Shown here piece after piece: positions 9,054-18,917 of a stretch of 51,884 nt of DNA. Source of the stretch: an uncultured Flavobacteriaceae bacterium (GTDB taxonomy: Bacteria > Bacteroidota > Bacteroidia > Flavobacteriales > Flavobacteriaceae); the NCBI GenBank assembly GCA_937959395.1, contig CALGLR010000033.1, positions 1 through 51,884 of the forward strand. Reading direction: 5' to 3'. Positions within the stretch are counted from its first letter, which is position 1, and every line of letters begins with the position of its first letter. The notes under the pieces are model-generated. The model was not told the origin of the DNA. It worked only from the letters and a program-made list of their open reading frames with translations, and did not search any database. A program made the translations under genes and the position numbers.

Positions 9054-10529
9054 ATGAAATTTAATAATTTTATCTTCCTAGTAGGGTTTAGTGCAATAAT
9101 CATGAGCTGCAAAGCACAAAATCAACCAACAACAAAAGAAAAGATTGAACAAGCTGCAGCAATGCCATTTTCTGACCCTGATAATACTGGAGGTTGGATA
9201 ATGAATACTGAGCTTAGTGATGATTTTAATGGTAAAGAAATTGATACTGTTAAATGGTTTGTTGAAGGTAGAAATGGTGATTACTACATTTGGAAAGGTC
9301 GTGCGCCTTCACAATTTGTTCCTCAAAATGTTTCTGTTAAAGATGGAAAATTAAAATTAAGAACAGCTTGGGAGCCAGATTATAAATTTTATGATGAAAG
9401 CTATGCAGATGGTGGAATGGGTTCTTCTAAATATGGTGTTTTTAAAGACGGCACACCAATGCCTGTTACAACTGCCGGAGTTTTAACCAATAAACGTTTC
9501 TTATATGGTTACATGGAAGTGCGTTCTAAAGTAGGAAACGCAGCTATTACTGGAGCATTTTGGGCAATTGGTCATGAACAAGAATTAGATGTTTATGAGT
9601 TAATGGGAAATCCTAAAAACAAAAAAGGGAATATTCGAGAGGATTCTTATTTAGCAACAGCTCACGATTGGAGTCCGCCAGCAAAAAGACCAACTAAGAT
9701 TTTTAACCACATAGAAAATTTAGATTTTAGAACAGCAGATGATTTCCATGTCTATGGCGCAGAATGGGGGGTTGACTATTTAAAATTATTCATCGATGGT
9801 AAGATGATTCGTCATTTCACACAAAAAGAATTAGGAACTGCTTTTGTTCTTAATAATCCAATGGAAGTATGGTTAGATTCTGAAATATTCTTTTGGTTGG
9901 GATTGCCTGATAAAGAAGAGTTGCCCGTCGATTTTGAAATAGACTATATGCGCGTTTGGCAAAAGCCATCAGATAATATATTAGTAAAAGATGCTGCTTT
10001 TTATGGCTTTGAAGGACCTATTTTATATGAAGAAAATCCAAGACCATTAAAATTAGTTCCTGAAAATTCTGAGACTAATGATTATCAAAAATTCTGGATT
10101 ATAGATGAAGCCTCATCAAAATTCTTAAATATTGCTTATGGCGATTATCATAAAGGAGTGAATAGTTTAGAGTTTACTGGATACGGTAAAACGGACACTT
10201 TAGAAGATGAAAAAGTGGTTGCTTTAGGGCCAGAAGGCTCATTAAAATTAGAGGCAGGAAACTATACGTTAAGCGCAAAAGTATGGTTAGATCAAGGTGT
10301 AATACCAGAAAACCTTTACGTGATATTACAAAATCCTAAATTGGAGGTTACATTTTCAGACCTTAGAAAGTTACCAAGAAGAGAATGGATAACAATTGAA
10401 GCCGATATTTCTAGAACTAAAGCTTCTGCTGTAAACGATGCGCTAGCTATAGAAGTTAGAAAGAAAGATTTGCCAAAAATTAGAGCGGCAAAAATTCTAA
10501 TAGATGATATTCAGATTAAAAAAAAATAA
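9054..10529 (+). CDS. GH16 family glycoside hydrolase lipoprotein, tandem paralogue
   Basis: 491-aa paralogue of the preceding gene with the same two-domain layout. Lipobox IMSC (Cys19). GH16 active site E177-L-D-V-Y-E182 (E177, D179, E182). The C-terminal domain again opens [17 protein letters not shown] and ends AAKILIDDIQI. Differences from its neighbour are spread evenly, so this is an older duplication with both copies intact and probably different product sizes or sulfation tolerance. A 90-bp gap holding a 25-nt palindrome separates it from the GH127 gene. Role inferred: surface endo-hydrolase of a sulfated galactan. Confidence 0.9.
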   Translation: MKFNNFIFLVGFSAIIMSCKAQNQPTTKEKIEQAAAMPFSDPDNTGGWIMNTELSDDFNGKEIDTVKWFVEGRNGDYYIWKGRAPSQFVPQNVSVKDGKLKLRTAWEPDYKFYDESYADGGMGSSKYGVFKDGTPMPVTTAGVLTNKRFLYGYMEVRSKVGNAAITGAFWAIGHEQELDVYELMGNPKNKKGNIREDSYLATAHDWSPPAKRPTKIFNHIENLDFRTADDFHVYGAEWGVDYLKLFIDGKMIRHFTQKELGTAFVLNNPMEVWLDSEIFFWLGLPDKEELPVDFEIDYMRVWQKPSDNILVKDAAFYGFEGPILYEENPRPLKLVPENSETNDYQKFWIIDEASSKFLNIAYGDYHKGVNSLEFTGYGKTDTLEDEKVVALGPEGSLKLEAGNYTLSAKVWLDQGVIPENLYVILQNPKLEVTFSDLRKLPRREWITIEADISRTKASAVNDALAIEVRKKDLPKIRAAKILIDDIQIKKK

Positions 10530-10576
10530 TTTGAGTAACCTTACTTAAATCATAATAATCAAACAAATTACTTTAA

Positions 10577-10601
10577 AATTAAGCTTAGTCTAAGTTTAAT
10601 T
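10577..10601. promoter_or_regulatory. Palindrome upstream of GH127, candidate operator
   Basis: AATTAAGCTTAG, one T, then CTAAGTTTAATT: a 12-bp dyad with one mismatch, centred about 30 bp before the GH127 start, in the longest gap of the first half of the enzyme cluster. No T-tract follows, so a protein-binding site is likelier than a terminator. The cognate regulator is unknown. Confidence 0.35.
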
Positions 10602-10619
10602 AAATAAAATATATTAATA

Positions 10620-12590
10620 ATGAGCACTCATAGTAAAGCAATAACAAACACCTCAGAAAGCCCATATGTAAAATTAAAAAGCATCAATTTTGGCGACTGT
10701 AAATGGAATTCTGGCTTTTGGTCTGAAAAAGTAAAAAATGCAGAAGACAAAATGTTGCCTTACATGGGAGAACTTTTATGTGGTGATATTGGTCATGGAC
10801 TTAATAATTTTAAAATTGCGGCTGGAGAAAAAAAAGGTGAACACAAAGGTTTTTACTGGCATGATGGCGATTTCTATAAATTTATGGAAGCTAAAATGTA
10901 CATCTACGGTCAAACCCAGGATGACAAATTGCTTAAAGAATTAGACGAATACATTGCTATTATTGGTAGGGCTCAAGAACAAGATGGATACATACATACG
11001 CACATTCAAATTACAGAAGGTGCAGATCGTTTTGAAAACAGAAAATACCACGAAATGTATAATTTTGGACATTTATTTATTGCAAGTTCTGTTCATTATC
11101 GCATTACTGGCCAAAGCAATTTCTTAGAAATAGCTATTAAAATGGCAGATTTACTGTACACTTATTTCATGCCAGACACAAAACATTATCAACGTTTTGG
11201 TTTCAACCAAACTCAAATTATGGGCTTGGTAGAATTGTACAGAACTACAAAAGATAAAAAGTATTTAAATCTTGCTGAAAAATTTATTAATAGACGTGGA
11301 ACTTTTGAAATTAAACACGATTCTACTACAATAGGTTATCCTATTGGAGATATGGTACAAGAACGCACACCGTTTCGGGAATCTAAAGAAGCTGTTGGCC
11401 ATGCAGTATTAGCCCTTTATTATTATGCTGGTGCTGCAGATGTCTATGCTGAAACTGGAGAAAAAGCACTTATTGATGCCTTAGATAAACTTTGGGAAAA
11501 CGTTACAGGTAAAAAAATGTACGTCACTGGAGCAGTTGGTCAAGCACATTACGGAGCATCAACCAGTTTAGATATGATTGAAGAAGGCTTCATTGATGCC
11601 TATATGATGCCTAACATGACAGCTTATAACGAAACTTGCGCCAACCTTTGTAATGCGATGTTTAGTAGCAGAATGATGGGAATTAATGGTGAGTCTCGTT
11701 ATGCCGATATTATGGAATTAGTCTTGTATAATAGTGGGTTATCTGGAATTAGTTTGGAAGGAAAAGACTACTTCTACTCTAACCCACTTCGAATGGTGAA
11801 TAATTCAAGAAATTACGGAGCACACGATAATGCAACTGAAAGCCCTGAAAGACAGCCTTATTTAGAATGTTTTTGCTGTCCACCAAACTTGGTAAGAACC
11901 ATTTGTAAAACTTCTGGTTGGGCCTATAATTTATCTAAAAATGGTGTTGCTGTCGTTTTATTTGGTGGAAATAATCTAGATACAAAAATGCTTGATGGTT
12001 CCAACTTAAAACTATCACAAGAAACTGATTACCCTTGGAAAGGATTAGTAAAAATAACTGTTGATGAGTGTAAAGATTCAACATTTGAAATCAAAGTTCG
12101 AATTCCTAAATGGGCAACAGGAAGTACATTAAATGTTAACGGAGAAAATATCGAAGTTACACCAGGTACATTTGCAAGTATTGAAAGAAATTGGAAAGCT
12201 GGAGACGCGATAACTTTAGACATGCCAATGGGTATCAAACTTATTGAAGGTCATAATAGAATTGAAGAAGTACGACATCAAGTCGCAGTAAAAAGAGGGC
12301 CAATTGTTTATTGTATAGAAACGCCAGATCTGCCTAAAAATACAGGAATTCTAGATGTGTATTTAAATGCTGATTCAGAATTAAAAGCAGAGTACAAACC
12401 TAACTTTTTAGAAGGTGTAACAATCATAGAAGCAGAACTTTTAATAAGAGAAGATAAAACGAATGAGATCTATCAAGCCATTACAAAACCGCAATTTAAA
12501 TCTCATAAAACACAACTCATACCCTACTATGCTTGGAGCAATAGGGGTCAAGCCGAAATGACTGTATTTATGCCTGTAATTTGGAATTAA
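10620..12590 (+). CDS. GH127-family glycoside hydrolase (DUF1680 fold), cytoplasmic
   Basis: 656 aa, no signal peptide, so cytoplasmic. GH127 contains beta-L-arabinofuranosidases and, in carrageenan-degrading marine bacteria, alpha-1,3-(3,6-anhydro)-D-galactosidases. The zinc and catalytic residues known in the family are visible: E338 and C340 in NETCAN, and the cysteine cluster C417-F-C419-C420 in LECFCCPPN. Other family features are TGAVGQAHYG and an (alpha/alpha)6 N-terminal half followed by a beta-sandwich. In this sulfatase/GH16 context, release of 3,6-anhydrogalactose from imported oligosaccharides is more plausible than arabinose release. The MFS gene two genes downstream could supply the substrate. 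Family certain, reaction inferred. Confidence 0.9.
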   Translation: MSTHSKAITNTSESPYVKLKSINFGDCKWNSGFWSEKVKNAEDKMLPYMGELLCGDIGHGLNNFKIAAGEKKGEHKGFYWHDGDFYKFMEAKMYIYGQTQDDKLLKELDEYIAIIGRAQEQDGYIHTHIQITEGADRFENRKYHEMYNFGHLFIASSVHYRITGQSNFLEIAIKMADLLYTYFMPDTKHYQRFGFNQTQIMGLVELYRTTKDKKYLNLAEKFINRRGTFEIKHDSTTIGYPIGDMVQERTPFRESKEAVGHAVLALYYYAGAADVYAETGEKALIDALDKLWENVTGKKMYVTGAVGQAHYGASTSLDMIEEGFIDAYMMPNMTAYNETCANLCNAMFSSRMMGINGESRYADIMELVLYNSGLSGISLEGKDYFYSNPLRMVNNSRNYGAHDNATESPERQPYLECFCCPPNLVRTICKTSGWAYNLSKNGVAVVLFGGNNLDTKMLDGSNLKLSQETDYPWKGLVKITVDECKDSTFEIKVRIPKWATGSTLNVNGENIEVTPGTFASIERNWKAGDAITLDMPMGIKLIEGHNRIEEVRHQVAVKRGPIVYCIETPDLPKNTGILDVYLNADSELKAEYKPNFLEGVTIIEAELLIREDKTNEIYQAITKPQFKSHKTQLIPYYAWSNRGQAEMTVFMPVIWN

Positions 12591-12603
12591 TATAAAAAAA
12601 AAT

Positions 12604-14487
12604 ATGAATAGTAGACACTACTTTAGTCAAATTTATAAGGTATTTACTTTAAGTGTTATATTAAGTCTATTGACTTCATATACTATTTATGCGCAACAAA
12701 ATGGTAATGTTCGTTTCACTGAAATATTTAAAGAATTCCCCAGACAAGATAAGAACCTTAGAAAATGGGATGCCCCTGTGGTTGCAGATTTAGATCAAGA
12801 CGGTTATCCTGATTTATTAATTAATGATCATGGTTTTGGTGTTCAAGTACAATGGAATAATAAAGGAACATTTACCAAACCTTATGATATCATCATGGGA
12901 GATTTACATGGCATTTCGATTGGCGATTATGATAAAGATGGTAATCTTGAGGTTATTATGTCTCGTGGTGGAGGTTCCGGCAGTAATGCCAGAAATTCTA
13001 AAATGTATCGTGTTTCCAAAAATAGAAAATTTATAGAGTTACCTAATTTTAAAGAACCATTGGCTTTAATGCGAGGAAGAACCGTCGCATTTATTGATGG
13101 TGATAATGATGGTGATTTGGATTTACTAAATTTTGCATTTCCTGATGATGATAAAAAAGGAAAAAGCGAAAATTATGTTTATGAAAACAATGGTAAAGGT
13201 GAATTGATATTACATTCAACTTTACCAGCCATAAAAGTTAATGGCCAGAAAACCTTGGTAACAGATTTTAATGGGGACGACGTTTTAGATTTAATTATGT
13301 ACGGGAATGGTCCGGTTAAAGCCTATAAAGGAAATGGTGATTTAACATACAAAGATGTCTCTAAAAAAATATTTCCTAGAGATATAGAACATGTTTCAGG
13401 AATTGTAGAAATAGATTACGATAACGATGGGGATTTCGATTTATACATTAGTAGAGGTTCAGAATTTGCAAAAGGAGAAACGTTTTATGATAAAAAAGCA
13501 AAAACTCTTGGATTCTTCACAAAACGTGGCGAATTAGAACTTGAAGATATAGAAATTGGTGAGGTGTTAAATATGGAGAACTTCCAATCTCAATGGCCTA
13601 ATAACGATACGTATTATATTGGTGAAGCTTCTTACGATTACAAATTTAAAGGTGAAACACATTCAGGGAAAGACATTAGATTAGTTAATAGTGATGCACT
13701 TGGTTTTCCAGATAATCCTAATTATAAAGATAAGAAAGGTTGGTATATTGGCTACGTTGGCAATAAGAAATGGCGTATTTCTGGTTTTCTTTGGGCACCA
13801 GCATCTGGAGTTGTTCATGGGATAGAACATTATTCAGAAGGAAAACACCCTGAAGGATTAAAAGACATTTTATTAGAAAATAAAGGAGATAAGTTCAAAG
13901 ACATTACCAAAGAATTTGGTCTTTCCAAAAAAGAACATAATATGGGCGTTAGTGTTGCAGATTTTGATAATAATGGTTTTCAAGATTTACTTGTTACAAG
14001 GCGAGGTAATTTAATACATCCTAACGAGTCGATTATTTATTTGAATAAAGGAGAATTAAAATTTGAAAAACTAGAAAATCATAAAATAATTTCTACTGAG
14101 CGTGGTGCTATTGGTATGGCAGCCGGAACTATAGATTATAATTTAGATGGTAAAATAGATGTCGTAGTTGGTAACGAACGTGGAAAATGGCATTTGTTTA
14201 AAAATTTAATATCCAATAATAACTATCTCACCATAAATGTAGGGCATTCGGCTAAAGATAACGTATCACCTCTGGGAGCTAAAGTTGAATTTAATTCATG
14301 CGGAAATAAACAAATAAAACGGGTGGGTTCTACTGGATCTTCCTATTCCTTAAGTCATGATAATTTTGTGCATTTTGGGACAGGGAATTGTTCCAAAGAC
14401 ATAAATGTAAAAGTGACTTGGACCAACGGTGAAAGCATATTACAACAAATTTCAAAGACCAATCGAATAATAAAAATCGGGAATTAA
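12604..14487 (+). CDS. FG-GAP/VCBS-repeat protein with ASPIC/UnbV C-terminus
   Basis: Exported 627-aa protein of unknown role. Signal peptide ending near IYAQ (residue ~31). The body is a probable beta-propeller with calcium-loop repeats of the D-x-D-x-D-G-x-x-D-L type: DLDQDGYPDLLI, DYDKDGNLEVIM, DGDNDGDLDLL, DFNGDDVLDLIM, DYDNDGDFDLYI, DFDNNGFQDLLV, DYNLDGKIDVVV. The C-terminal ~75 residues (GAKVEFNSCGNKQIKRVG ... VTWTNGE) match the ASPIC/UnbV domain and contain two Cys that could pair (SCG, GNCS). It lies 13 nt after GH127 and has a paralogue at 18918. Binding of galactan or calcium-dependent scaffolding are guesses; no catalytic motif is recognised. Confidence 0.85.
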   Translation: MNSRHYFSQIYKVFTLSVILSLLTSYTIYAQQNGNVRFTEIFKEFPRQDKNLRKWDAPVVADLDQDGYPDLLINDHGFGVQVQWNNKGTFTKPYDIIMGDLHGISIGDYDKDGNLEVIMSRGGGSGSNARNSKMYRVSKNRKFIELPNFKEPLALMRGRTVAFIDGDNDGDLDLLNFAFPDDDKKGKSENYVYENNGKGELILHSTLPAIKVNGQKTLVTDFNGDDVLDLIMYGNGPVKAYKGNGDLTYKDVSKKIFPRDIEHVSGIVEIDYDNDGDFDLYISRGSEFAKGETFYDKKAKTLGFFTKRGELELEDIEIGEVLNMENFQSQWPNNDTYYIGEASYDYKFKGETHSGKDIRLVNSDALGFPDNPNYKDKKGWYIGYVGNKKWRISGFLWAPASGVVHGIEHYSEGKHPEGLKDILLENKGDKFKDITKEFGLSKKEHNMGVSVADFDNNGFQDLLVTRRGNLIHPNESIIYLNKGELKFEKLENHKIISTERGAIGMAAGTIDYNLDGKIDVVVGNERGKWHLFKNLISNNNYLTINVGHSAKDNVSPLGAKVEFNSCGNKQIKRVGSTGSSYSLSHDNFVHFGTGNCSKDINVKVTWTNGESILQQISKTNRIIKIGN

Positions 14488-14525
14488 GCAGCCCTTATAT
14501 TAAAACTAATTAATACATATATCAT

Positions 14526-16091
14526 ATGAGTTCTTTTAAAAAAAATGCATTTATATATTCTACCATTGTCGCTATGGGTGGATTTGTTTTTGGTTTAGAT
14601 GCGGCATTAATTTCTGGTGCTTTTAAATTCATCACTGCCGAATTTGATTTAAATGAATGGCAAGTTGGAGCTCTAGGTTTTGGTCCAGGCATAGGTGTTC
14701 TAATTGCATTACCACTAGCTGCATGGGCAAGTAATGCTTATGGACGAAAAGCGACCTTAAAAATCATTGCAGCATTATATTTAATATCTGCTTTAGGATC
14801 TGCATTTGCGCCTTCATTTATGGCCTTGTTTATAGCTCGCTTGCTTGGAGGTTTAGCGTTTAGTTCTATTACCTTGGCAGCAATGTATATTGGTGAAATT
14901 GCACCAGCAGAAACACGAGGAAAATTAGTATCTATGACACAAATTAATATTGTTATTGGTCTCACAGCTGCTTATTTTATAAATTACTGGTTGCTACAAG
15001 TCACCGATTCTGGTGCCGAATGGATAACATCCTTTGGTATTAAACAATACACTTGGAGATGGATGCTCGGTATTGAAATTATTCCTGCTCTAATCTGGTT
15101 TGGATTATTATTTATGATTCCTAGAAGCCCAGCTTGGTTGGTTTATAGAGGAGAAATAAACGAAGCAAAACAAACCTTAACCAAAGTTATTCCAGAAAAT
15201 GAAATAGAAACGCAGGTTTCAGAAATGCAACTAAGTGTCTCAGAAAGTAACCAAGATAGATCAGCTGGAACACAATTAAAGGCTGTTTTTAGTAAACCCA
15301 TGCGTATTATTGCTATTGTAGCTTTTACATTAGCAATTGTACAGCAATCTACTGGTATTAATGCGATTTTAACATACGCACCTACGGTTATGGAGCAACT
15401 TGGGCTTGGTGAAGACGCCGCTTTTCAACAAGCCATATGGATTGGCTTGGTAAGTGTTATTTTTACTATTTTCTCTTTAGTTTTAATTGATAAGTTAGGA
15501 CGACGCTCAATGATGATTTGGGGATTAGTATGGGTTATATTAAGTTTAGGAATCTGCGCTTATGGATTCGGAACTGCAAAATATGAAATCACTAATGAAG
15601 CTATTGCAGAAATGAATGATATTCCAGAAGTTAATAAGCTAACGACTCTTGTTGGAAAACAATATGCAACAGACATCGAATTTAAAGAAGCTATAAAAAG
15701 TGTGATGGGTAATATTTCCGCAAGAGATAACTCCAGTTTATTCTTACAAAAATTTGCTGTGTTGAATGCCACTTTAATTCTAATAGGTATTCTAAGTTTT
15801 ATAGCAGCTTTTCACTTTTCTGTAGGACCAATAATGTGGGTATTATTATCTGAAATTTTTCCAATTTCATTACGAGGTATCGCAATACCATTTTTTGCAT
15901 TATTATCTAGTGCTATTAGCGCATTAACACAATTCTTTTTCCCTTGGCAGCTTGCCAATATGGGAGCCAGTAGTATTTTCATATTTTACGCTGCTATTGT
16001 ATTTGTTGGGTTATTAATTTTATTTAAATTCTTACCAGAAACTAAGAATTTAACGATTGAGCAGATTCAAAGTAAGCTCGAGAACAAATAA
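14526..16091 (+). CDS. MFS sugar-porter (SP family) transporter
   Basis: Inner-membrane symporter of the sugar-porter branch of the major facilitator superfamily, 521 aa with about 12 membrane segments. Diagnostic pieces: GGFVFGLDAALISGA in TM1, AYGRKATL between TM2 and TM3, the PRSPAWLVYRG motif after TM6, VQQSTGINAILTYAP in TM7, DKLGRRSMM between TM8 and TM9, and PETKN after TM12. A ~60-residue insertion precedes the late membrane segments (about residues 350-415), longer than in textbook members. It probably brings mono- or disaccharides released in the periplasm (galactose, anhydrogalactose or neocarrabiose-like units) to cytoplasmic GH127. Substrate inferred only from context. Confidence 0.92.
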   Translation: MSSFKKNAFIYSTIVAMGGFVFGLDAALISGAFKFITAEFDLNEWQVGALGFGPGIGVLIALPLAAWASNAYGRKATLKIIAALYLISALGSAFAPSFMALFIARLLGGLAFSSITLAAMYIGEIAPAETRGKLVSMTQINIVIGLTAAYFINYWLLQVTDSGAEWITSFGIKQYTWRWMLGIEIIPALIWFGLLFMIPRSPAWLVYRGEINEAKQTLTKVIPENEIETQVSEMQLSVSESNQDRSAGTQLKAVFSKPMRIIAIVAFTLAIVQQSTGINAILTYAPTVMEQLGLGEDAAFQQAIWIGLVSVIFTIFSLVLIDKLGRRSMMIWGLVWVILSLGICAYGFGTAKYEITNEAIAEMNDIPEVNKLTTLVGKQYATDIEFKEAIKSVMGNISARDNSSLFLQKFAVLNATLILIGILSFIAAFHFSVGPIMWVLLSEIFPISLRGIAIPFFALLSSAISALTQFFFPWQLANMGASSIFIFYAAIVFVGLLILFKFLPETKNLTIEQIQSKLENK

Positions 16092-16110
16092 TAATTTCAA
16101 AATAAAAGCT

Positions 16111-17100
16111 ATGAAAAAAACTAAAAAACGATCAGTCCTAATTTTGGTATTCACATTGCTTTTTGCAATAATGAATATCTCTTGTTCAAGAGATTCTGAT
16201 TCAAAACCTGAAGATATTAATGACCCGATTGTAAATGATCCTGTTAATGATGATCCTGTTTATAATCAAGATTTTCCTTTATCAGACCAAGATAATATTG
16301 GTAATTGGATTTTAAACACTAATGTAAGCGACGAATTTAATACTGGAACTCTTGATGAGGAAAAATGGCAAATTCAAGGTAAAGATGGAATATATAAATC
16401 TAATTTTGTTGGTAGACATCCTTCACAATTTTCACCCAATAATGCGATTGTAGAAGACAACAAGTTGAAAATTCAAACAAAATGGGAACCCGATTTTCCA
16501 TTTTCTGATGCTACAAGAGAACAATGTGGCGAAACTTATAGTTACGAAAATATCACCACCGCTGCAGTTATTAGTAGAGAACAATTTCAGTATGGCTACA
16601 TGGAAATACGCTCTAAGGCTGCTAAAGCTAGAATAACTAGTTCATTTTGGACTACTGGTTTTCAATCAGAATTAGACATGTTTGAAATGTTTGGAGGTCC
16701 TAAAGCAGGGGAAACAAGTTTAAATTGGAGAAAACGATTAAAGTTTAATATCATTAGCTGGAATCCTAACAATGCATATTACTTACCTAGTGGAAATGGA
16801 CCAGCACATACCAGAAATATTCAAGCAGATGAGAATACTGCTGATGATTTTCATGTTTATGGATTCGACTGGACACCAGATTACATAAAAGTTTATATCG
16901 ATGGAAAACTTCATCCTAATGGTACAATTTTAAAATCTGTAATTACGAGTAATGGTTCAGATCCAGATCGTTGGACTACTGATGTTCCTTATTCGATATG
17001 GTTTGATTCGGAAACATTTTGTTTTTTAGGTTTACCAGAAGAAGCAGATTTGCCCGTAAATTATGAAATAGACTACATTAGAGTTTGGCAAAATAATTAA
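16111..17100 (+). CDS. GH16 family glycoside hydrolase lipoprotein, single-domain
   Basis: 329 aa from the ATG at 16111. A longer frame opens with TTG at 16057 but runs into the MFS gene and would bury the signal peptide. Lipoprotein with basic MKKTKKR and lipobox NISC (Cys25), followed by an Asp/Pro/Asn-rich linker (~28-55). GH16 active site E187-L-D-M-F-E192. It shares the GRHPSQFSPNN and YEIDYIRVWQ landmarks with the two tandem GH16 proteins but ends right after the catalytic domain, lacking their ~190-aa second domain. It also has an insertion with two Cys (REQCGE, ETFCFLG). Likely a surface endo-hydrolase with different substrate tolerance. Follows the MFS gene by 19 nt. Confidence 0.9.
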   Translation: MKKTKKRSVLILVFTLLFAIMNISCSRDSDSKPEDINDPIVNDPVNDDPVYNQDFPLSDQDNIGNWILNTNVSDEFNTGTLDEEKWQIQGKDGIYKSNFVGRHPSQFSPNNAIVEDNKLKIQTKWEPDFPFSDATREQCGETYSYENITTAAVISREQFQYGYMEIRSKAAKARITSSFWTTGFQSELDMFEMFGGPKAGETSLNWRKRLKFNIISWNPNNAYYLPSGNGPAHTRNIQADENTADDFHVYGFDWTPDYIKVYIDGKLHPNGTILKSVITSNGSDPDRWTTDVPYSIWFDSETFCFLGLPEEADLPVNYEIDYIRVWQNN

Positions 17101-17242
17101 AGTTAATCTTTTACAGTAATTTCAAACAAAGAAAATTTAAGATAAAATAATGTTGGCAACAGATAATTTTGGTGCTAATAATTTGTCTAATATTTAAGAA
17201 ATTGCCATGTTAGAGAAAACTAAAATTATTAAACTCACTTTT

Positions 17243-18901
17243 ATGAAATTACGTGTTATTTTGATTGTTTTTTTAATCCTTGCGATAAGCTGTAAGACTA
17301 AAGAAACAAAGAAAGAAGAAACGCCTAAAAAACAACCTAACATTTTGTTTATAGCAATTGACGATTTACGTCCTGAAATTGGCGCATATGGTTCAGATAT
17401 TGCCGTTACTCCAAATTTAGACAAATTCGCAAGCCAAGGTTTGTTATTTAATAGAGCTTATTGCCAAGAAGCAATTTGTAGTCCGTCAAGAGCAAGTTTA
17501 ATGACGGGAGCACGACCAGAGACCATTAATGTTATAGAGAATTTCACATATTTTAGAGAAGCGAATCCTGATATCATTACATTGCCGCAACACTTTAAAA
17601 ATAACGGTTACGAAACCGTTCATACGGGTAAAATTTATCACAAACCATCATTTGCAGATTTAGACTTGTCCTGGAGTAGAACACCTGCTCAAGATAAAAT
17701 GACCATAAAAAAAAGTAATACACCAGGAGGTTTTGCTAAAAAAGAGAGTCAGGATATGTTTAAAAAAAATCAAGCAGATATGATTTCAAAGTATGGTCCT
17801 GATGCACCAAGAAATGGTTTAGGTAAAGGTCCTGCTTACGAAAATGCAGATGTACCCGATACTTTTTATGAAGATGGTTATAATGCAGAATTAGCAATTG
17901 TAACTATGAAGGACATGTTAGAGAAAAACCCTAACAAACCGTTCTTCCTAGGAATGGGAATGAAAAAACCGCATCTAGATTGGTTGGCGCCAAAAAAATA
18001 TTGGGATTTATACGATCCTAAAGATATTCAATTGGCTAAGCAAACCTCTAAGCCAGAAAATGGTGCCGCTATGGGTTTACATCCTTCTTTTGAATTGCGT
18101 GCCAGATATGGAATTCCTAAAAAAGGACCAATTGATGACGAATTAGGAAGAACTCTAAAGCATGCCTATTTAGCTTCTGTATCATACATCGATGCACAGG
18201 TTGGTAAAATGATAACAGCTTTAGAAGAAGCTGGCATCAGAGATAATACTATAATTATAGTTTGGAGTGATCATGGATGGCATCTTGGAGATATGGGAAT
18301 TTGGGGGAAAGCAACCAATTATGAAATAAGTACAAGAGTTCCATTAATGATCTGGACACCAAATATGCCAACGGGTACTAAAGGAAAAAAATCCAATGCT
18401 TTAGTAGAATTGGTCGATATGTATCCTACTTTGGTCGAATTATCTGGTTTAGAAACTCCAAGTCATTTAGAAGGACAGAGCTTTGTACCATTAATTAAAA
18501 ATCCAAATCAAGATTGGAAAAAAGCAGCATTTAGCCAATTCCCAAACCCTGCTTTAAGAGAATGGGCTGCAAATCCTTTATCTCAAGGTATGCGAGAAAC
18601 TTATTTTGGACCATTAATTGAAGAAGTTGAAGATAAAATAAAAAAGCAGCAAGGAAATAAATGGAATCGCGATTTGTTTGAAAATAATGTAATGGGATAT
18701 GCCATGAGAACAGATAGATATAGAATTATTGTCTGGAAAGATTATAAGAACCCTGAAAAAGATCCAATATTCGTAGAGCTCTTCGACCATAAAAATGACC
18801 CAAAAGAGACTAAAAATATTGCTGGAGACCATCCAGAAGTTGTAAAAGATTTAATTATACAGTTTAATAAAGGTTGGAAAGGCAATCTTGCTGCCAATTA
18901 G
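17243..18901 (+). CDS. S1 sulfatase, iduronate-2-sulfatase-like (S1_7-type) lipoprotein
   Basis: Sulfatase of the iduronate-2-sulfatase-like branch, 552 aa from the ATG at 17243. The frame is open from an ATG at 17207, but the internal start gives a normal lipoprotein signal MKLR...AISC (Cys17), so I prefer it. Metal-binding DD at 40-41 (IDDLRPEIGAYG). The motif C79-S-P-S-R marks the formylglycine site. HTGKIYHKPSF, GMKKPHLDWLAPKKYW and WSDHGWHLGDMGIWGKAT are characteristic of this branch. Members are known in carrageenan and other algal-galactan loci. A 142-bp gap precedes it (106 bp from the 17207 ATG), the longest inside the enzyme cluster, so an internal promoter is possible. Substrate position unknown. 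Confidence 0.9.
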   Translation: MKLRVILIVFLILAISCKTKETKKEETPKKQPNILFIAIDDLRPEIGAYGSDIAVTPNLDKFASQGLLFNRAYCQEAICSPSRASLMTGARPETINVIENFTYFREANPDIITLPQHFKNNGYETVHTGKIYHKPSFADLDLSWSRTPAQDKMTIKKSNTPGGFAKKESQDMFKKNQADMISKYGPDAPRNGLGKGPAYENADVPDTFYEDGYNAELAIVTMKDMLEKNPNKPFFLGMGMKKPHLDWLAPKKYWDLYDPKDIQLAKQTSKPENGAAMGLHPSFELRARYGIPKKGPIDDELGRTLKHAYLASVSYIDAQVGKMITALEEAGIRDNTIIIVWSDHGWHLGDMGIWGKATNYEISTRVPLMIWTPNMPTGTKGKKSNALVELVDMYPTLVELSGLETPSHLEGQSFVPLIKNPNQDWKKAAFSQFPNPALREWAANPLSQGMRETYFGPLIEEVEDKIKKQQGNKWNRDLFENNVMGYAMRTDRYRIIVWKDYKNPEKDPIFVELFDHKNDPKETKNIAGDHPEVVKDLIIQFNKGWKGNLAAN

Positions 18902-18917
18902 CATTTATAATAAATTT

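Noticed and set aside
7551-10529. The tandem GH16 genes as one gene split by a frameshift
   Set aside because: Each has its own lipoprotein signal, full active site and complete C-terminal domain; they are true paralogues.
16057-16110. TTG-initiated extension of the third GH16 gene
   Set aside because: It overlaps the end of the MFS gene and places the signal peptide inside the protein; the ATG at 16111 gives a proper lipoprotein signal.
18888-18917. Upstream ATG of the second FG-GAP protein
   Set aside because: It overlaps the sulfatase gene; the ATG at 18918 gives a normal signal peptide.
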